Notes under the pieces: model-generated | Database searches by the model: none | What the model was told of the DNA's origin: nothing | Seen by the model: the letters and a program-made list of their open reading frames with translations, nothing else | Position numbers and translations under genes: made by a program | In this document: one piece after another, positions 26,128-34,812 of the stretch | Layout: each line of letters starts with the position of its first letter | Position numbering within the stretch: position 1 is the stretch's first letter | From: Natrinema salifodinae | GTDB lineage: Archaea > Halobacteriota > Halobacteria > Halobacteriales > Natrialbaceae | Assembly (NCBI RefSeq): GCF_900110455.1 | Contig: NZ_FOIS01000004.1 | Location: 372,001-436,000, forward strand | Length of the DNA stretch: 64,000 nt | Direction of reading: 5' to 3'

Positions 26128-26547
26128 TTACGTTCCGGATTCGCCGCTCTCCTCGTCGCGATCGTCGTAGCCCGCCACGACCGTCGACCCCGGCGGCCGG
26201 TCGTTCAGCACCGCTGTCACCGTCGTCTCCTCGAGGTCGACGGTCGACTCCAGCGGCTCCCATCCCTCCTCGGTCTCGACGGCGACCGCGACGTCCGTCG
26301 GACTCGCGCCAGGCGGCAGCCGAGAGGGATCGTAGACGAGCGAAATACTGACCGCCTCGATCGCCTTTAGCTCGTCGACGGCGCTCAGGTCGACGGGATC
26401 GGCGAGGGCGTCGACCGGCGCTTCGACGCCGCTCTTCTCGAGGTCGAACTCGTCGGGGACGACGCCGGCGACGAGGGCGACGCGGGCTCCCGCGCTCTCG
26501 AGGGTATATTCGGCGACGTTACTCGAATCGTATCCGGGAATCGCCAT
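26128..26547 (-). CDS. Hypothetical protein (139 aa)
   Basis: An acidic 139-residue protein starting MAIPGYDSSNVAEYTLESAG. The second half (about 65-130) alternates beta strands (AVSISLVYDP, VAVAVETEEGWEPLES, VTAVLNDRPPGSTVVAGY) and resembles a small beta-sandwich; there is no signal peptide or catalytic motif. Frame is open further upstream to 26688 but MAIPGY is the natural start. Function unknown. Convergent with the CDF gene and divergent from the XPD-like helicase. Confidence 0.65.
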   Translation of the reverse strand: MAIPGYDSSNVAEYTLESAGARVALVAGVVPDEFDLEKSGVEAPVDALADPVDLSAVDELKAIEAVSISLVYDPSRLPPGASPTDVAVAVETEEGWEPLESTVDLEETTVTAVLNDRPPGSTVVAGYDDRDEESGESGT

Positions 26548-26693
26548 ACCGGAGGCAGGGACTCGAGACACATGGCCCTGTGCCGCGCGGTCGCCGGCCG
26601 GTCTCGTCACCGGTGGCGATCCGACAGCCGCCTTAAATCGACCGACCGAATCGAGACGAACCCTTTTATCGAAGCGGGAACCAATCACGTATC

Positions 26694-28865
26694 GTGTCCG
26701 AGACTGCCGGGTACATGCGCTTTTTCCCGTACGACCAGCCGTACGAGAATCAGCGCGAGGCCATGGACCGCATCCACAACTCCCTCCAGCGGGGGCAGAA
26801 CGTCCTCTTCGAGGGGGCCTGCGGGACCGGCAAGACCCTCTCGTCGCTGGTGCCGGCGCTGGAGGTCGCCCGCGAACACGACAAGACGGTCGTCATCACG
26901 ACCAACGTCCACCAGCAGATGCGCCAGTTCGTCGCCGAGGCCCGCGCGATCACCCGCGAAGAGCGAATCCGCGCGGTCGTCTTCAAAGGGAAGTCGTCGA
27001 TGTGTCACATCGACGTCGGCTACGAGGAGTGCCAGGCGCTCCGTGACAACACCCGCGCGGTGGTCGACGCCGAACGCGACAAGCAGCAACTCGAGCGCCG
27101 CCAGCGCGAACTCCTCGCGGAGAGCCAGGACGGCGACGGGAGCGCCGCCGACGCCCGCAGCGCCGTCATGGACGAACTCGAGACCATCGAGGACCGACTC
27201 GAGGATCTCGAAGACCAGAACGTCTGCGACTACTACCGGAACAACCTGACCGAAGACACGGACGACTTCTTCGCCTGGCTGTTCGACGACGTCCGCACGC
27301 CCGACGATATCTACGAGTACGCCGAACAGCACCACCTCTGTGGCTACGAACTCCTGAAGGAGGGCATCGAGGGCGTCGATCTGGTCGTCTGTAACTACCA
27401 CCACCTGCTCGATTCGACGATTCGGGAGCAGTTCTTCCGGTGGCTGGGCCGCGATCCGGAGGACGTCATCGCCGTCTTCGACGAGGCCCACAACGTCGAG
27501 GACGCCGCCCGCGAGCACGCGACCCGGACCTGCTCCGAGCGGACCTTCGACTCGGCGCTAGACGAACTCGCCGACAGCGACGATCCGCGCGCCGAGGACG
27601 CCGCGAACGTCCTCTCGGCGTTCCACCGCGCGCTCGTCGAGACCTACGAGGACTCCTTTGGCTTCGGCGAGCGCGAGGGAATCGGCGAGAACTGGGAGGA
27701 CGTCCCCATCGCCAACGAGGACCGCCGGGACGACCTCACCCTCGAGTTCCTCCAGCGCTACTCCGGACGGGGAATCGAGGACGACTTGGAGGCCGCAATG
27801 AAGCTCGGCCAGGAGTTAGACGAGGAGTACGAGGAAGCCTACCGGGAGGGCGAAACCGCCACGCGCACGGAGTGTCAGACCCTCCAGGCCGCGGCCTTCG
27901 TCAGCGCCTGGATGAACGAGAGCGCCGAAGAAGGGCTCTACCCGGTCGTTTCCGTCACCCGCGACGCCGGCACCGACGAGGTCTACGGCCGCGCGGAGCT
28001 GTACACCTGCCTCCCGCGGCAGGTGACCGGCCGGCTGTTCGACGAGGTCTACGCGACCGTTCTGATGAGCGCGACGCTACAGCCCTTCGACGTCACCGAA
28101 GACGTGTTGGGCCTCGAGGATCCGGTGACGATGGCCTACGGCCTGCAGTTCCCCGCGGAACGCCGCCGCACGTACGCCGTCGAGACGCCGCCGCTGTTCG
28201 CCTCCGACCGCGACGACCCCGCGGTCCAGGAGGAGGTCGCCGACACGATTCACGACGCCGTCCGCATGACCCCCGGCAATACGCTCGCGTTCTTCCCCAA
28301 CTACGGCGAGGCCGAGCGGTACGCCGACCGGCTCGAACGCCGCTCGGAGAAGACGGTCTATCTGGACGAGCCTGGCGTCGCCGTCGAGGAACTCCGTCAA
28401 GAATTCGTTGCGGACGACGACGCGGTGCTGTGTACCTCGCTGTGGGGTACCCTCGCCGAGGGCGTGAGCTTCGACGGCGACGACGCGCAGACGGTGCTGG
28501 TCGTCGGCGTTCCCTACCCGCACCTCGACGACCGGGCCGAAGCGGTCCAGGAGGCCTACGACGTCGCCTTCGACGGCACCGAGACCGGCTGGCGCTACGC
28601 CGTCGAGATCCCGACCGTTCGCAAGACCAGGCAGGCGCTCGGGCGGGTCATCCGGTCGCCGGAGGACGTCGGCGTCCGCGCGCTGCTCGACCGGCGCTAC
28701 TCGCGGTCGGCGAAGTCCGATCTGGGGCGGTACAGCGTCAACGGCACGTTCCCCCACGAGGAGCGCGAGGAACTGATCGACATCGACCCGGAGAAGCTGA
28801 AGTTCGCGATGCTCAATTTCTACGGCGATCACGACGCCTACGCCGGCGAGCCGCCGGCGCCCTGA
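26694..28865 (+). CDS. XPD/Rad3-type ATP-dependent DNA helicase
   Basis: A 723-residue superfamily 2 5'-3' helicase with an iron-sulfur domain, for nucleotide excision repair and unwinding of damaged DNA. Walker A GACGTGKT at 41-48; four cysteines at 104, 113, 178 and 216, the spacing of the XPD 4Fe-4S cluster; DEAH box at 263-266 in VFDEAHNVED; VLMSATLQP (motif III) and the C-terminal motif VI GRVIRSPEDVG. It starts at GTG 26694, 27 nt after a TATA-like CCTTTTATC (26661-26669). Length is within the archaeal XPD range. Confidence 0.94.
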   Translation: MSETAGYMRFFPYDQPYENQREAMDRIHNSLQRGQNVLFEGACGTGKTLSSLVPALEVAREHDKTVVITTNVHQQMRQFVAEARAITREERIRAVVFKGKSSMCHIDVGYEECQALRDNTRAVVDAERDKQQLERRQRELLAESQDGDGSAADARSAVMDELETIEDRLEDLEDQNVCDYYRNNLTEDTDDFFAWLFDDVRTPDDIYEYAEQHHLCGYELLKEGIEGVDLVVCNYHHLLDSTIREQFFRWLGRDPEDVIAVFDEAHNVEDAAREHATRTCSERTFDSALDELADSDDPRAEDAANVLSAFHRALVETYEDSFGFGEREGIGENWEDVPIANEDRRDDLTLEFLQRYSGRGIEDDLEAAMKLGQELDEEYEEAYREGETATRTECQTLQAAAFVSAWMNESAEEGLYPVVSVTRDAGTDEVYGRAELYTCLPRQVTGRLFDEVYATVLMSATLQPFDVTEDVLGLEDPVTMAYGLQFPAERRRTYAVETPPLFASDRDDPAVQEEVADTIHDAVRMTPGNTLAFFPNYGEAERYADRLERRSEKTVYLDEPGVAVEELRQEFVADDDAVLCTSLWGTLAEGVSFDGDDAQTVLVVGVPYPHLDDRAEAVQEAYDVAFDGTETGWRYAVEIPTVRKTRQALGRVIRSPEDVGVRALLDRRYSRSAKSDLGRYSVNGTFPHEEREELIDIDPEKLKFAMLNFYGDHDAYAGEPPAP

Positions 28866-28931
28866 GGCAGCGGTTCGATACCGTTCGCGACCGCTCTCGC
28901 GTCCCGACTCGATTCCGATTTCGGAGTCCGG

Positions 28932-29249
28932 TCAGTCGGCCGTCGATGCCTCGACCGGCTCCCAGGCGTCGTAGCCGCCCGCCATGCTCGCGACGGACTC
29001 GGCGTTCCCGTACTCCTCGATGAGCCTGGCGGCCTGGATCGAGGACTTGCCGACGTAACAGTAGACGATCACGTCGTCGGCCCAGTCGCGGTCGACGACA
29101 GTCTCCTCGAGTTCCTCGATCGTGACGTGTTCGGCTCCGGGGAGGTGGCCGTCGGCGTAGGCGTCGTCGCCGCGGACGTCGATGAGGTCGAACTCGTCGC
29201 CGCGGTCGATGCGTTCGCGGACCGTCTCGGGAGTGAGTTCGTCGACCAT
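28932..29249 (-). CDS. Rhodanese-like sulfurtransferase
   Basis: A 105-residue single rhodanese domain: DLIDVRGDDAYADGHLPGAEHV then VYCYVGKSS with the active-site cysteine at residue 64, which would carry a persulfide. Third gene of a YeeE-TusA-rhodanese operon; only 3 nt separate it from the TusA-like stop. It probably moves sulfane sulfur delivered by TusA or derived from imported thiosulfate. Confidence 0.93.
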   Translation of the reverse strand: MVDELTPETVRERIDRGDEFDLIDVRGDDAYADGHLPGAEHVTIEELEETVVDRDWADDVIVYCYVGKSSIQAARLIEEYGNAESVASMAGGYDAWEPVEASTAD

Positions 29250-29252
29250 GCG

Positions 29253-29546
29253 TTACTGCTTCCGGAGGTAGATGCGGTAGGTCGCGTCGCCGCTGCGCCA
29301 CACCTTCGCCTCGGCGTCGTCGCCGACGGCCTTGGGGACGTTCTCGGTGCAGGGGACGTGATCGGTCTCCTGGACGAGGAGGTCGCCCGATTCGAGCTGC
29401 TGGAGGCCCTTCTTGGCCTCGACCTGCGGGTACGGGCAGACCTCGCCCATCATATCCTGGACGAGGTCGGCCTCCTCCAGAAGGGATTCCGCTTCGTCGT
29501 CGCTCAGTTCGTCTGGCGTGTTCGTGACGTCGTCGATGGATGGCAT
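29253..29546 (-). CDS. TusA-family sulfur carrier protein
   Basis: A 97-residue protein with the TusA/YeeD active-site motif CPYP (Cys37) in VQDMMGEVCPYPQVEAKKGL and the LESGDLLVQETDH second block; a second cysteine (VPCTENVPK) is present. TusA proteins carry sulfur as a persulfide. Next to YeeE this matches the TsuA/TsuB (YeeE/YeeD) thiosulfate uptake pair. An N-terminal extension of about 25 acidic residues precedes the domain. Its own TATA-like AAGTATACC lies about 30 nt upstream of the ATG. Confidence 0.92.
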   Translation of the reverse strand: MPSIDDVTNTPDELSDDEAESLLEEADLVQDMMGEVCPYPQVEAKKGLQQLESGDLLVQETDHVPCTENVPKAVGDDAEAKVWRSGDATYRIYLRKQ

Positions 29547-29595
29547 TGTAGTGTTTCAGTAGTGGTCGCGTGGTATACTTGGCGAACGATTCCGG

Positions 29596-30768
29596 TCAGA
29601 TCGCGCAGCCGACTTCGCGGTAGATCCAGTGGGTCATCACGTAGACGCCGGCGACGATGCCGACGGCGGCGATAAAGGAGTGGACCGACAGCTCCGCGAT
29701 GCCGGAGTAGATGTTCCCGATGTTACAGCCCGGCGCGAGTCGCGAGCCGGCGCCCATCATGAGGCCGCCGACGACGGCGTTGGGCAGCCGGCGGCGCTTC
29801 GGAACCCGCACCGAGAAGTCGCCGCTCCAGACGGCGGCCAGGAACGCGCCGACGATGACGAACGCGATCATCACCATGTCGACGGTGAGGCCGACGCCCT
29901 GACCCTGGAAGAGGACCGAGCCCCAGTACTCGAACGAGCCCGCGTCGACGCCGACCTGCGAGAGCAGGTAGCCCGTCCAGCGGGCTTCGGGGCCGGTCAC
30001 GCCAACGATCGAAACCTGCGTGAACCACAGCACCGCGGCGGCGGTGATTCCGAGCGCCGCGGTGCGGGGGTCCCACGGCTGCTTGCTCGCCGCGATCGGG
30101 TTCCGCCAGGCGCGGGTCAGGCCGGCGAAGTACGCGCGCGTCCCGTGGACGAACTGCCGGAGGCCCGCGGCCGGCGCGAGGAGCGCGGTCGGCCGGAGTT
30201 CGGCCGCGTCGGCGCGCTCGCCGAACGCGGCGGCGGCCGACGAGCGTCCGATCAGGGTGGCGTAGACGAGGAGCGCGACCCCGGCGACGACCAGCGCGAG
30301 GAGACCGGCCGGAAGCGAGGAGTAGGCGAACAGGCTCACGCCCTCGCCGAAGGTGAGGGCGTCGAAGTACGTGCTCTCGAGCGTCGGGAAGGCGACGGTA
30401 AAGCCCGCGTAGCCGACGCCCATGAACAGCAGGGTGAGCCAAAACTGGAGGTATCCCTCGCCGGCGCGGTAGAGCGTGCCGCTGGCGCAGCCGCCGGCGT
30501 AGGTCATCCCCACGCCGAAGATGAAGCCGCCGATCAGGCCGGTCAGTCCCCATTGCGGCGTCCAGAACCCCTGATAATATCCGAGTTGATAGGCGATCCC
30601 CCAGAAGACCATCGTGAGCAGCGTCGCCGCGAGAACGCCCTTGGTGACCCGGGAGTCCTTGTAGGCGAAGAAGTCCCGAAAGGCGTTCACGAAACAGAAT
30701 CGCCCCTTCTGGAGAAAGGCTCCGAGGGCGATCCCGACGACCGCTGCGACGAGTAACGTCGAAACCAC
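29596..30768 (-). CDS. YeeE/YedE family thiosulfate/sulfur transport protein
   Basis: A 390-residue integral membrane protein with about ten hydrophobic segments and two internal repeats: GGFIFGVGMTYAGGCASGTLYRAGEG and GGLMMGAGSRLAPGCNIGNIYSGI. These carry the conserved GGC and GCN-I cysteines that, in the characterised YeeE, relay thiosulfate across the membrane. It heads the operon with TusA and rhodanese and starts at GTG 30768, with a TATA-like GGGTTAAGT (about 30794-30802) upstream. Role: import of thiosulfate or a related sulfur species. Confidence 0.92.
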   Translation of the reverse strand: MVSTLLVAAVVGIALGAFLQKGRFCFVNAFRDFFAYKDSRVTKGVLAATLLTMVFWGIAYQLGYYQGFWTPQWGLTGLIGGFIFGVGMTYAGGCASGTLYRAGEGYLQFWLTLLFMGVGYAGFTVAFPTLESTYFDALTFGEGVSLFAYSSLPAGLLALVVAGVALLVYATLIGRSSAAAAFGERADAAELRPTALLAPAAGLRQFVHGTRAYFAGLTRAWRNPIAASKQPWDPRTAALGITAAAVLWFTQVSIVGVTGPEARWTGYLLSQVGVDAGSFEYWGSVLFQGQGVGLTVDMVMIAFVIVGAFLAAVWSGDFSVRVPKRRRLPNAVVGGLMMGAGSRLAPGCNIGNIYSGIAELSVHSFIAAVGIVAGVYVMTHWIYREVGCAI

Positions 30769-31047
30769 ACCGTTTCCAGGGGCTTTACCGACTTAACCCG
30801 CAGTCAGTCGGCCGGTTCTACCCCAGCTCCAGACGCACTCAATCGACGCGTTACGGCCGTCTGGGAGGTCTACAGGCGGACTATCCGGGTGAATCCGTCG
30901 CGCTCGGCGGCGTAGATACCAGCGGTATTTGCGGACCCCGAATGAGAATGACTGGGATACGAGACGCCGTCGCAAACGTGACCGACCGAGCGCAGCGCGA
31001 ACTGCCGATCACGGCCCGCAGCCGGGAGTAGCGGTGCCGGTACCGCG

Positions 31048-31548
31048 TCAGGACGGCAGCGAAACCCGGCTCACCGGCAGTTTGTACGTCCCGTCCCAAA
31101 ACTCGAGTTCACTGATCGTCCACCGAATGGGCTCGATCTCGCGGTCGGCCAGGCGCCGCGCGGTCTCGACGTCGCCGCCCCGGGCCAGCGTCACGTGCGG
31201 GACGTAGTCGCTGCCCTCGAGCCCCTCCACGACGTCGAAGGTGTCGGTGAGGTCGGCGTGGATCGATTCGAGGCCGGGGCTCTCGACGGCCAGGTAGACG
31301 ACCGGGGCCGAGCCGAGCGGCGGCTCTTCGAAGTAGTCGATGCCCGTGATCTCGGCCTCGACGGCGGGCGCGCCCTCGAGCGCGCGGTGGGCCCGGTGCT
31401 GGAGCTGTGCGACGTGGTCGGCCTCGCCCAGCCGCTTGAGCAGACACGAGTGGTCCTCGCGGACGGTCTCGAACCCGACCAGATCGGGGTAGAGCCGGTC
31501 CGCGATCCGGCGGACGCGGCCGGGAACGGGAACGTTGACGCTGTACAC
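31048..31548 (-). CDS. 2'-5' RNA ligase / cyclic phosphodiesterase-like protein
   Basis: A 166-residue 2H-phosphoesterase superfamily protein. One catalytic HxT motif is clear (HVTLARGG in the C-terminal third); the partner motif is EDHSCLLKRL near residue 35, giving H-x-C/S. Archaeal members ligate or hydrolyse 2',5' or 2',3'-cyclic phosphate RNA ends, possibly on tRNA. Start is GTG at 31548, about 27 nt after a TATA-like ACTGATAGC. Length is slightly shorter than bacterial ThpR. Confidence 0.85.
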   Translation of the reverse strand: MYSVNVPVPGRVRRIADRLYPDLVGFETVREDHSCLLKRLGEADHVAQLQHRAHRALEGAPAVEAEITGIDYFEEPPLGSAPVVYLAVESPGLESIHADLTDTFDVVEGLEGSDYVPHVTLARGGDVETARRLADREIEPIRWTISELEFWDGTYKLPVSRVSLPS

Positions 31549-31656
31549 TTCGTTTCCGGTAGGGTCGGGACGGCTATCAGTCTGGTGATCGCGGCACCGA
31601 TTTTGATTCGGAACTCGGGTCTCGGTCCCGGGGAGGGTTCGATCTCGGTTCCGAAT

Positions 31657-31851
31657 TCAGATTCGATCGACCAGCCAGAGGACGATCAGGGCGGCGATCG
31701 CGAGCTGGATGACGATGAAAAAGGGGCCGAGCAGGCTCGCGATACCGCCGATCACGGTCTGGACGATCTCGAGCACGAGCAAAACGGCGACCAACCCGAG
31801 GACGACTTTCAGCAGCGTTTCGACCTCGATTTCGCCGCGTTCGTCGAACAT
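31657..31851 (-). CDS. Small two-helix membrane protein (64 aa)
   Basis: A 64-residue protein: a charged N terminus (MFDERGEIEVETLLK), two hydrophobic segments (residues about 15-38 and 42-61) and a short VDRI end. The family is common in haloarchaea and has no known function. The chosen ATG at 31851 opens the conserved MFDERGEIEVE start; an in-frame extension to 31887 is basic and improbable. It is divergent from the winged-helix membrane protein. Confidence 0.75.
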   Translation of the reverse strand: MFDERGEIEVETLLKVVLGLVAVLLVLEIVQTVIGGIASLLGPFFIVIQLAIAALIVLWLVDRI

Positions 31852-31937
31852 ACGTTCACGTAGGCCTGACCGTCTCAAAAAACCCACCGCACTGCGGTCG
31901 GAAAGACCTATTTAGACGGCTACGGCATGTCCCGGTA

Positions 31938-33092
31938 ATGGACGCCAGGGGGCTGCGGGTCCTGCTTTGGGTGCTCGTGGTGGTGGTCTGCTCGTTCGCC
32001 CTCGTTCCGTCTCAGGTCGCGGCCGCGTCGGTCGCGGACCCGGACACCGGGGCACAGCGAGCGGCGCTACAAGACGATCAGGCTGAGGAATTGAATCTCG
32101 AGGATGCCGACCAGATCAACATCGACGTCTTCATCACTGAGAACGGGACGGCCCAGGTGACGGTCGACTACCAGTTCCTTCTCAACGAGGAGAACAGTTC
32201 CGAGACGGCGTGGAACGAACTCGAGAGCGACATCGACTCGAACTCGGACGCGTACGCGGACGCGGAACACGAGAAGTGGAACGAGACCCTCGTCGAGGGG
32301 GAAAACCGAACGGGCCGCGAGGAGATGGAAATCTCGAACGTCACCGTGACCACGGACCGAGACACCGCGCCGCGGGATATCGGCCACGCCACGGTCACCT
32401 TCGAGTGGTCCTCGTTCGCGCTGGTCGAACTGAACCGGATCGAGGCCGGCGCCGCGCTCTCCGGGTTTACGCTCGACGACGGAACGGCGCTGCAGTTCCG
32501 GTGGCCGGACGACTACAGCGTCTACGTGGACGAAGGCGAACCGCAGGTCGATCCGACGCCGAGCGACGACCCCGACGGCTCGGTCGTCTGGAACGGCGAT
32601 GAGACCACGTTCACCGACGAACAGCCGCGGATCGTCCTGATCGAGGACGGGAACACGAGCGAGGAACCGGCGGGCACCGACGAAGGGCCGGCGATGCCGT
32701 GGGCGATCGTCGCGCTGGCGCTGGCCCTGCTCGCGACCGTCGGCGCCGCGGGCTGGTTACTCGGACGCAGACGCCCCGGCGGTGGGGTCGAGGCCGGAAA
32801 CGGGGCCCAGGCCGAGACCGCACATCGGACCGACGGCGCGACCGGTGGCGAGTCCGAGTCGGACGGCCCCGACGGTCCCCCGCCGGAACTACTGAGCAAC
32901 GAGGAACGGGTCCTGCGCCTGCTGCAGGAACGCGGCGGCCGGATCAAACAACAGGAGGTCGTCTCGGAACTGGACTGGACCGAGGCCAAGACGAGTCAGG
33001 TCGTCGGCGACCTGCGCGAGAACGACGAGATCGACGTCTTCCGGATCGGACGGGAGAACGTCTTGGCGTTACCCGAGGAAGAGTCAGAGTAA
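31938..33092 (+). CDS. Membrane-anchored winged-helix protein
   Basis: A 384-residue protein with its sensor outside and its DNA-binding domain inside. A signal peptide (residues 1-30) precedes an acidic extracytoplasmic domain (about 50-240, beta-sandwich-like, with NGT, NES and NRT sequons), one membrane helix (about 252-275, PWAIVALALALLATVGAAGWLL), a Gly/Glu linker, and a C-terminal winged helix (about 318-380: LLSNEERVLRLLQERGGRIKQQEVVSELDWTEAKTSQVVGDL). It would bind DNA near the membrane. The signal it senses is unknown. TATA-like CTATTTAGA (31907-31915) lies 27 nt upstream. Confidence 0.85.
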   Translation: MDARGLRVLLWVLVVVVCSFALVPSQVAAASVADPDTGAQRAALQDDQAEELNLEDADQINIDVFITENGTAQVTVDYQFLLNEENSSETAWNELESDIDSNSDAYADAEHEKWNETLVEGENRTGREEMEISNVTVTTDRDTAPRDIGHATVTFEWSSFALVELNRIEAGAALSGFTLDDGTALQFRWPDDYSVYVDEGEPQVDPTPSDDPDGSVVWNGDETTFTDEQPRIVLIEDGNTSEEPAGTDEGPAMPWAIVALALALLATVGAAGWLLGRRRPGGGVEAGNGAQAETAHRTDGATGGESESDGPDGPPPELLSNEERVLRLLQERGGRIKQQEVVSELDWTEAKTSQVVGDLRENDEIDVFRIGRENVLALPEEESE

Positions 33093-33114
33093 AATTCAGA
33101 ACGACAGTGGGGGC

Positions 33115-33146
33115 GCGACTCGGCCGGCCTGGCCGGCCGATGTCGC
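33115..33146 (+). terminator. Long GC-rich hairpin after the winged-helix gene
   Basis: TCGGCCGGCC-T-GGCCGGCCGA (33120-33140) is a perfect 10-bp inverted repeat, and GCGAC (33115-33119) pairs with GTCGC (33142-33146) to lengthen the stem to 15 bp with one bulged base. It lies 23 nt after the upstream stop codon. There is no T-run after it, so it may be an RNA-stability structure, a bidirectional terminator or a protein-binding palindrome. Confidence 0.5.
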
Positions 33147-33321
33147 GGATCGATCACGACACCATATTTCTCCGATTTCTCCCGCGTAGCCGGTGGGGTG
33201 CGCGAGCCGCCACGGCCGTCGCCCACGACGTAGCGACCGGACGGGAGGTGAGGCCGTGCGGTGGTGCAATACTTGCCACGCGGGGAAGCGTTTAATACCG
33301 CGAGTCAGTATAGAGCGACCA

Positions 33322-33411
33322 ATGAGTCAGTCCGTCGGTACCACGCTCGCCGTTCTCGGTACCGACGGGACCGTCGCTCGACAGCGACGACCGCGACGAC
33401 GGGCCTTTTGA
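33322..33411 (+). CDS. Possible 29-residue leader peptide
   Basis: ATG at 33322 lies 28 nt after a good TATA box TTTAATA (33291-33297), which predicts a leaderless mRNA starting at this codon. The peptide begins MSQSVGTTLAVLGTDGTVARQ and ends in an Arg-rich tail (RRPRRRAF). Arg-rich leaders upstream of arginine genes can be attenuators, but archaeal examples are not established and the argG gene has its own promoter 150 bp further on. It could also be the first part of a non-coding RNA. Confidence 0.35.
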   Translation: MSQSVGTTLAVLGTDGTVARQRRPRRRAF

Positions 33412-33559
33412 GCCCGTCTACCACTATCACCCTTCGTCTCCGGTTCGTTTCAACGATCCAGTAACCAGCGTTTTTCCGGCTAGCAGCCGCTCTACCGTTT
33501 AATTTCTCAATCTAAACCGATGATCTTAAGTCCCTCGTAGGGTTTCACACGAGTACGAC

Positions 33560-34810
33560 ATGACCCGCGTGGCACTTGCGTTCTCGGGCGGCCTGGACAC
33601 GACTGTCTGCGTCCCGCTGCTCGAAGAGGAGTATGGATACGACGACGTAATCGGCGTCACGGTCGACGTCGGTCAGCCTGAATCGGAGTTCGAGGAAGCC
33701 GAGGAGACCGCCGAGGCCCTCGATCTGGAGCACTACGTCGTCGACGCGAAAGCGGAGTTCGCCGATCTCTGTCTCGAAAGCGTTCGCGCGAACGCGACCT
33801 ACCAGGGCTACCCGCTGGGGACGGCGCTCGCCCGGCCCGTGATCGCTCAGGCGATCCTCGAGGTCGCCGAGGAACAGGACTGTGAGGGCATCGCCCACGG
33901 CTGTACGGGCAAGGGCAACGACCAGTTGCGCTTCGAGGCCGTCTGGCGCGACTCCGACCTCGAAGTGATCGCCCCCGTGCGCGAACTCGGGCTCACCCGC
34001 GAGTGGGAGCAGGAGTACGCCGACGAGAAGGACCTGCCCGTCGAGGGCGGCAGCGGCGGCGACTGGTCGATCGACACGAACCTCTGGAGCCGCTCCGTCG
34101 AGGGCGACGACCTCGAGGACCCGAACCACGTTCCGTCGACCGAGATCTACGACTGGACCAGCGACCCGACCGGCGAGACCGAAGAGATCGAGATTACCTT
34201 CGAGAACGGCTACCCCGTCGCCGTCGACGGCGAGGAGTACGAGCCCGTCGAGCTTATCGAGTCCCTCAACGAGCTCGCCGGCAGCTACGGCGTCGGCCGG
34301 ACCGACATGATGGAAGACCGCATGCTCGGCCTGAAGGTCCGCGAGAACTACGAGCACCCCGGCGCGACGACGCTGCTCTCCGCCCACGAGGCCCTCGAAG
34401 GGCTCGTCCTCACCCAGGAGGAGCGCCAGTTCAAACAGCAGATCGACCAGCAGTGGTCCCAGAAGGGTTACGAGGGCCTGATCGACGCGCCGCTCGTCGG
34501 CGCGCTCGAGGGCTTCATCGAGGAGACCCAACAGCGCGTGACCGGCACCGTCACGATCCGCTTCGAGGGCGGCCAGGCGCGTCCGGTCGCTCGCGACAGC
34601 GAGTACGCGGCCTACTCCGCCGAGCACGCCTCCTTCGACACCGAGACCGTCGGCAAGATCAAACAGGAGGACGCCACCGGCGTCGCGAAGTACCACGGCT
34701 TCCAGCGCCGCCTGGCGAACGAGGCGATCGCCGCGAACGCCGACGGTGACGGCGACGAGGAAGCGGCCGAGCTCGCGACCGACGGGAGCGGCGAAGAGGC
34801 GGACGAGTAA
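33560..34810 (+). CDS. argG: Argininosuccinate synthase
   Basis: A 416-residue ATP-pyrophosphatase-type enzyme that joins citrulline and aspartate. FSGGLDTTVCVPLL is the PP-loop (residues about 8-21), with the ATP and citrulline sites in AHGCTGKGNDQLRFE and IAPVRELGLTREWEQEYA, and TSDPTGETEEIEITFENG as a family block. The C terminus ends with an acidic tail of about 30 residues. First gene of the arginine cluster; argH starts 2 nt after its stop. The promoter lies at about 33520-33535. Confidence 0.97.
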   Translation: MTRVALAFSGGLDTTVCVPLLEEEYGYDDVIGVTVDVGQPESEFEEAEETAEALDLEHYVVDAKAEFADLCLESVRANATYQGYPLGTALARPVIAQAILEVAEEQDCEGIAHGCTGKGNDQLRFEAVWRDSDLEVIAPVRELGLTREWEQEYADEKDLPVEGGSGGDWSIDTNLWSRSVEGDDLEDPNHVPSTEIYDWTSDPTGETEEIEITFENGYPVAVDGEEYEPVELIESLNELAGSYGVGRTDMMEDRMLGLKVRENYEHPGATTLLSAHEALEGLVLTQEERQFKQQIDQQWSQKGYEGLIDAPLVGALEGFIEETQQRVTGTVTIRFEGGQARPVARDSEYAAYSAEHASFDTETVGKIKQEDATGVAKYHGFQRRLANEAIAANADGDGDEEAAELATDGSGEEADE

Positions 34811-34812
34811 GT

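Larger units (their letters stand above)
33093..33559. other. 467-bp region between the winged-helix gene and argG
   Basis: Contains a strong hairpin (33115-33146), a promoter followed by a 29-codon ORF (33322-33411) and the argG promoter (TATA-like TCTTAAGT, about 33524-33531, 33 nt before the ATG). No large gene. Confidence 0.55.
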
